From JAAYHG01 sp012735455 (GTDB taxonomy: Bacteria; Bacillota; DTU030; DUMP01), in assembly GCA_050951365.1 (NCBI GenBank), contig JBMNIX010000002.1, forward strand, positions 62,001 through 126,000: 64,000 nucleotides of DNA. Direction: 5' to 3'. The notes below the pieces were generated by a model that was given only the letters and a program-made list of their open reading frames with translations, made no database searches and was not told the DNA's origin. A program made the position numbers and the translations under genes. Shown here piece by piece: positions 60,184 through 64,000 of the stretch. Position 1 is the first letter of the stretch, and every line of letters starts with the position of its first letter.

Positions 60184-62100
60184 ATGAAACATATAATCAT
60201 TGGAACGGCAGGTCATGTGGACCATGGTAAGACTACCCTTATCCAAGCCTTGACCGGGCACAACACCGATAGACTCAAAGAAGAGCAAGAACGCGGTATC
60301 TCCATAGAACTGGGCTTTGCGCCCTTTGAACTGCCTAGTGGACGGCGAGCCGGTGTGGTGGATGTACCGGGCCACGAACGTTTTATCAAACAAATGTTAG
60401 CTGGTGTAGTCGGTTTTGACCTGGTGTTGTTGGTGGTGGCAGCAGATGAGGGGGTTATGCCGCAAACTCGCGAGCACCTGGATATCCTGCAGCTCAGTGG
60501 TGTGAAGAGTGGTCTTATTGTCTTTACCAAGATGGATCTGGTAGAACCTGAGTGGCTGGAGATGGTAGAGGAAGACATTCGAGCAGAGGTCCAGGGGACT
60601 TTTCTAGAAGCTGCCCCCATCTACTCTGTCTCGGCCATAACAAAAGAAGGGATTCCCGAACTCTTGGCGGCCATTGATAGGGCTACAGATAGTATAGTAG
60701 AGCGGGTGCACGCAGGACCATTTCGCCTGCCGGTGGACCGGGTTTTCAGCATCTCTGGCTTTGGTACCGTGGTTACCGGGACCCTCCTTTCTGGAACTGT
60801 AAAGCCGGGTGTCCGGGCTGAGATCTATCCAGCCCAGCGCGAAATTCGTATCAGGCAAGTAGAGGTGCATGGAGAGAAAGTAGATGAGGCCGTGGCGGGC
60901 CAGCGGGTGGCTCTGAACCTGGCCGGAGTGAGTGTGGAGGAAGTAGAGCGGGGTTCAGTGGTGGCCACCCCGGGTTCGCTGCTACCTTCCACCCAGATAG
61001 ATGCCCGTCTGCTCCTCTTAGAGCATGCACCCCGGGCCCTGAAACACCGGGAACGTATCCGTTTGCACTCCGGCACCAGCGAGGTACTGGGGCGTGTTTA
61101 CCTGCTCTTCTCTGAAGAGTTGGAGCCAGGGGAGTCAACCCTGGTCCAATTTCGCTTGGAGGAGCCGGTTGCCCTTCGCCGGGGAGACCATTACGTCATT
61201 CGCTCATATTCTCCTGCTGCTACTATCGGGGGCGGGATAGTCCTGGAGCCCGTAGCGCCACGGCGCAAGCGCTTCAACGTTGCCGTGAAAGCGGAACTGG
61301 AGCAGAAGGAAAAAGGTGATCCTGCAGATATTGTTATCCATGCCTTGGAGCAGCTGGGACCTAAGCTAAGCAGCAAGGAAGAGATTGCCAGGACCGCTGG
61401 GCTGGCTTTGGAGGATACGGACCATGCGCTGGGAGCCCTTTTCAGCGGCGGGCGGGTTGTCACTCTGATCATGGAAGGGACAACCTACTACATAGCCCAA
61501 GGAGTACTGCAGGCATTACTGGATCAAGCCGAGGAGGTGTTGGCTCGCTTTCACCGTGAGCACCCGCTGCGACTGGGTCTTCCCTTGGAGGAGCTCAGAA
61601 CCCGGGTTTTTCGCGGAGTCTCGGCGCGGGCTTTGCCTGAGCTGCTGCGCCTGCCACAGGCAGCCATGCTTAAGGTTGAAGGGGAACGCGTGCGCCTAAC
61701 CACGCACGTGCCAGAATTCACTTCTACCCAAGCTGAGCAGGTGGCGAAGCTCAAGCGAGCCATGGCCCAGTCTCCTTATCAGCCCCCTGCTCCGCTGGAG
61801 GTGCTGACGGGTTTGGGAGCGGGTAAAGACGCAGCGGAGATCCTAACTGCACTCCTGGAGCGGGGTGAACTAGTACAGCTTGCCGAAGGTGTCTTCTTGA
61901 CCCGGGAGGCCCTAACAGAAGCTACGGCGAAGGTGGTAGCGTACATCCGTGAACATGAGTCTATCACCATTGGCCAGCTGCGTGATCTCTTGGCTACCTC
62001 ACGGCGTTACGCCCTACCGCTCTTGGAATACTTGGATGACCGGCACATAACCCGTCGTGTGGCCGATAAGAGGATACTTGGGCCCAATGCTTCTGGATGA
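60184..62100 (+). CDS. selB: Selenocysteine-specific elongation factor SelB
   Basis: A 638-residue GTPase that brings Sec-tRNA to UGA codons with SECIS hairpins. N-terminal EF-Tu-like domains: GTAGHVDHGKTTLIQALTG, VDVPGHERFIKQMLAGV, VFTKMDLVEPEW. Then the C-terminal winged-helix repeats that bind the SECIS (LRDLLATSRRYALPLLEYLD and RHITRRVADKRIL). ATG follows AGGAGGGTAGGAGCG. It follows the small membrane protein by 14 bases. Confidence 0.97.
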   Translation: MKHIIIGTAGHVDHGKTTLIQALTGHNTDRLKEEQERGISIELGFAPFELPSGRRAGVVDVPGHERFIKQMLAGVVGFDLVLLVVAADEGVMPQTREHLDILQLSGVKSGLIVFTKMDLVEPEWLEMVEEDIRAEVQGTFLEAAPIYSVSAITKEGIPELLAAIDRATDSIVERVHAGPFRLPVDRVFSISGFGTVVTGTLLSGTVKPGVRAEIYPAQREIRIRQVEVHGEKVDEAVAGQRVALNLAGVSVEEVERGSVVATPGSLLPSTQIDARLLLLEHAPRALKHRERIRLHSGTSEVLGRVYLLFSEELEPGESTLVQFRLEEPVALRRGDHYVIRSYSPAATIGGGIVLEPVAPRRKRFNVAVKAELEQKEKGDPADIVIHALEQLGPKLSSKEEIARTAGLALEDTDHALGALFSGGRVVTLIMEGTTYYIAQGVLQALLDQAEEVLARFHREHPLRLGLPLEELRTRVFRGVSARALPELLRLPQAAMLKVEGERVRLTTHVPEFTSTQAEQVAKLKRAMAQSPYQPPAPLEVLTGLGAGKDAAEILTALLERGELVQLAEGVFLTREALTEATAKVVAYIREHESITIGQLRDLLATSRRYALPLLEYLDDRHITRRVADKRILGPNASG

Positions 62101-62144
62101 CATGGACAAAAAACCACCGTGATGGTAAAAGGGAGGTCGATCAC

Positions 62145-63269
62145 ATGCATGGACTAGTACAGGAGTTCACTTACCGACGGGACGAGATGGTACAGCTCTT
62201 AAGACAACTGGTCGAATTGGAGTCACCTAGTAACGAGAAAGAGGCAGTGGATAAGCTCAGCAGTTTCTTGGCTGAACGGCTACAGGCACTCGGTTGTGAA
62301 GTGGAAGTCATCCCACAGGAGCAGTATGGTAACCATGTGCTAGCGAGCTGGGGCGAGGGAGAGCCACCTATCCTTGTTCTTTGCCACATGGACACTGTGT
62401 GGGCCACGGGAGAAATAAAAAAGCGCCCCTTCCGTGTGGAAGGGAACAAGGCCTTTGGTCCAGGCGCTTTCGACATGAAGGCAGGAATAGTCCAGGCTAT
62501 TTTTGCCCTGGAAGCTGCTCAAAAGAGAGGGCTTGTCCAACGCCGGATTGTATTCCTCTTCAACAGCGATGAAGAGCCCGGTAGTTTTAGCTCCAGGCCC
62601 ATCATTGAAGAACTGGCAAGAAAAGCAAAGGTAGCCCTGGTACTGGAGCCTTCCGTGCCGCCCGGTGCTCTCAAGACATTCCGCAAGGGTCTCGGCCGTT
62701 TTGAAATCACCGTGAAGGGCCGTGCCGCTCACTCTGGGGCTGATTTTGAAAAGGGTATCAGCGCTATTGATGAGTTGGCCCGGCAAGTTCTCAAGCTACA
62801 CCAACTTACTGATCTCGAAAAGGGTACCACCGTGAATGTCGGTGTTTTTCAAGGGGGAACCCGGGCCAATGTGGTGGCCGCAGAAGCCCGAGTAGAGGTG
62901 GATATGAGGGCTGCTACCCTGGAGGAAGCGGAGAAGGTGGTTAAGGAAATTCTCAGCCTTAAACCGGAACTTGAAGGAACAGAAATTGAAGTGCGTGGTG
63001 GCCTCAACCGTCCCCCCATGGAACGGACTCCAGCCATAGTTGAGCTCTTTAACCACGCCCAAGCTTTAGCCCACGAGCTAGGGTTTGATATTACCGAAGC
63101 TGGCACCGGCGGCGGAAGCGATGGCAACTTTACAGCTGCTCTGGGTGTACCTACCCTGGACGGACTAGGAGCTGTAGGCGATGGCGGACATGCTGTTCAC
63201 GAGTACGTGGATCTGGAATATTTGCCGGAGCGCACCGCGCTGCTGACCCGGCTATTTGAAACGCTGTAG
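62145..63269 (+). CDS. M20 family metallopeptidase (carboxypeptidase G2/glutamate carboxypeptidase type)
   Basis: A 374-residue zinc peptidase. ATG at 62145 (MHGLVQEFTYRRDEMV) has GGGAGGT upstream; the frame extends to 62097 without a site. Metal ligands are seen in LCHMDTVWATGE, FGPGAFDMKAG, FNSDEEPGSFSSRP, and a His late in GDGGHAVHEY. The dimerisation domain lies between. Related enzymes cut glutamate or other amino acids from N-acyl or peptide substrates. It follows selB closely; a shared transcript is likely, but a shared role is not implied. Confidence 0.92.
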   Translation: MHGLVQEFTYRRDEMVQLLRQLVELESPSNEKEAVDKLSSFLAERLQALGCEVEVIPQEQYGNHVLASWGEGEPPILVLCHMDTVWATGEIKKRPFRVEGNKAFGPGAFDMKAGIVQAIFALEAAQKRGLVQRRIVFLFNSDEEPGSFSSRPIIEELARKAKVALVLEPSVPPGALKTFRKGLGRFEITVKGRAAHSGADFEKGISAIDELARQVLKLHQLTDLEKGTTVNVGVFQGGTRANVVAAEARVEVDMRAATLEEAEKVVKEILSLKPELEGTEIEVRGGLNRPPMERTPAIVELFNHAQALAHELGFDITEAGTGGGSDGNFTAALGVPTLDGLGAVGDGGHAVHEYVDLEYLPERTALLTRLFETL

Positions 63270-63329
63270 GGGTTGAGGCGTCCATTGATCTAGATCTAAA
63301 GAAATGGTACACTATTAACGTAAAGATGG

Positions 63330-63423
63330 GGGGGTGGATTGGGCCTGGTGGCTTGCCCGGACTTCAAATCCGGTGGCGGGCGAGGTCGTCCGCGGTGGGT
63401 TCGATTCCCACACACTCCCGCCA
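63330..63423 (+). tRNA. selC: tRNA-Sec (anticodon TCA)
   Basis: About 94 bases with encoded CCA (63421-63423). The anticodon stem CCGGA-CTTCAAA-TCCGG shows TCA. The long variable arm, GCGGGCGAGGTCGTCCGC, and the T arm GTGGG-TTCGATT-CCCAC fit tRNA-Sec. The acceptor arm pairs GGGGGTG with CACTCCC and has discriminator G; an eighth pair is a G-A mismatch. The position next to selA and selB supports the call. Confidence 0.95.
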
Positions 63424-63476
63424 AAGGTAAGTAGGATGCCCTTAAAGACCTAGGTTGTAGCCAAGCTGAAGCAAGC

Positions 63477-63508
63477 AAAATCCTGCCTGTGAGTTCAGGC
63501 AGGATTTT
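63477..63508 (+). terminator. Terminator of the tRNA-Sec transcript
   Basis: AATCCTGCCTG (63479-63489) pairs with CAGGCAGGATT (63496-63506) with a 6-base loop, followed by TTTATT. Confidence 0.88.
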
Positions 63509-63623
63509 TATTGGGCACCGCAAATCTTTGTAACCAAACGCCTCTGCGGGCCAGGAAACTGGCCTAAGTGGCGGGGGCGGCAGCCGTTAGAAGAGCAATC
63601 CCTGCTGTGGGGGCAGGTTCTCT

Positions 63624-64000
63624 TTAGTCTTCACCGCGTGCCATCTTGACGGCCGCGGTAGCTAAGGCCCGGGTGGCGTCAATAACGGGAACAGAAAGGT
63701 CGCCGTCTTTCAAGACCAAGGGTATCTCGGTGCAGCCGGCGACGACAGCCTGAGCGCCTTGGACAATAAGGTGCTCGCCGGCCTTGATAAGAAGGGCTGT
63801 AACTTCCGGGCCACTGTCTCCTGCTTTGACGGCAAATATGGCTTTGGTGGTTAGTTCTTGGTGTTCCTTGTCCGGTGCAATGACCTCAATGCCGTGGTTG
63901 GCGAAGGCGCGGTGGTAGAGGCCCACCTTAACGGTTGCCGGGACGGCCAGAAGGCCGACCTTGGTTACACTAGGATAGTTCGCCTGAACGTGGTCTGCCG
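63624..64000 (-). CDS. Asp/Glu racemase family protein, C-terminal part
   Basis: The minus-strand frame runs open to the window edge (start outside). The visible 125 residues include the second catalytic cysteine in VVAGCTEIPLVL, with SVTKVGLLAVPATVKVGLYH and VPVIDATRALATAAVKMA typical of aspartate racemases (RacX/YgeA type). The first catalytic cysteine is outside. It differs in sequence from the racemase-family protein at 38 kb. Confidence 0.85.
   Translation of the reverse strand, partial: ADHVQANYPSVTKVGLLAVPATVKVGLYHRAFANHGIEVIAPDKEHQELTTKAIFAVKAGDSGPEVTALLIKAGEHLIVQGAQAVVAGCTEIPLVLKDGDLSVPVIDATRALATAAVKMARGED

Noticed and set aside
63296..63523. A minus-strand ORF of 75 codons over the tRNA-Sec gene
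   Set aside because: It is the complement of the tRNA and its terminator.
1..64000. CRISPR arrays, insertion sequences or phage genes
   Set aside because: No regular direct repeats, transposase motifs or phage structural genes were seen.

Overview
This window looks like the replication-origin region of a spore-forming, selenium-using member of the Clostridia (Bacillota). The main evidence is the gene order dnaA-dnaN-recF-remB-gyrB-gyrA on the minus strand, facing rpmH-rnpA-yidD-yidC-jag-mnmE-mnmG-rsmG-noc and then parA-parB on the plus strand. A yyaC-type spore gene, a glycine reductase (Stickland) operon, a full set of Sec decoding genes except selD, and three riboswitch classes agree with this. 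I cannot name the genus from sequence alone.

Layout. 1-3.3 kb: end of an anion transporter, a small hypothetical gene, an aminotransferase and panB. 3.3-12.2 kb: the dnaA-gyrA block, with DnaA-box-like 9-mers on both sides of dnaA, so oriC is probably here. 12.2-19.5 kb: rpmH to noc. jag and the first part of mnmE are broken by many indels, mostly at homopolymers, within about 1 kb. 19.5-21.1 kb: a threonine dehydratase remnant, an SLH-domain protein and 430 b without a gene. 21.1-28.1 kb, minus strand: an EamA transporter and a three-subunit NuoE/NuoF/GltD-NuoG-like flavoprotein complex, probably an electron-bifurcating transhydrogenase. 28.3-32.9 kb: parA, parB, a DUF4446 protein, an M23 peptidase, a bactofilin and a lipid kinase.

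32.9-39.2 kb is the most unusual region. A consensus promoter and a lysine riboswitch with a terminator precede five overlapping genes for a multi-subunit FAD/iron-sulfur amino-acid dehydrogenase (2Fe-2S, pyridine-nucleotide-disulfide FAD, 4Fe-4S, BFD-like and DadA/SoxB-like subunits). An ion-transporter-superfamily permease and an Asp/Glu-racemase-family protein follow. This looks like a lysine-sensing uptake and oxidation system for lysine, D-lysine or a derivative.

39.4-46.0 kb: a D-2-hydroxyacid dehydrogenase, a zinc alcohol dehydrogenase, a DHCW cupin, a yybP-ykoY (Mn2+) riboswitch before a P2A cation ATPase, and yyaC with a 47-residue zinc-ribbon gene. 46.1-54.3 kb: a tandem glycine riboswitch with a terminator controls grdX-trxB-trxA-grdE-grdA-grdB-grdC-grdD; grdA and grdB each have an in-frame TGA for selenocysteine. 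54.3-55.5 kb: a triple-HTH regulator and, antisense, a small HesB-like selenoprotein with an in-frame TGA. 55.6-64 kb: a second EamA transporter, a beta-propeller-like protein, a ferredoxin, selA, a small membrane protein, selB, an M20 peptidase, tRNA-Sec and the end of another Asp/Glu racemase. Selenium users and the Sec machinery thus lie within 15 kb of each other.

Two embedded chromosome-segregation sites stand out. A consensus parS lies inside parB, and a consensus Noc-binding palindrome lies inside noc, over the same codons of the two paralogous genes.
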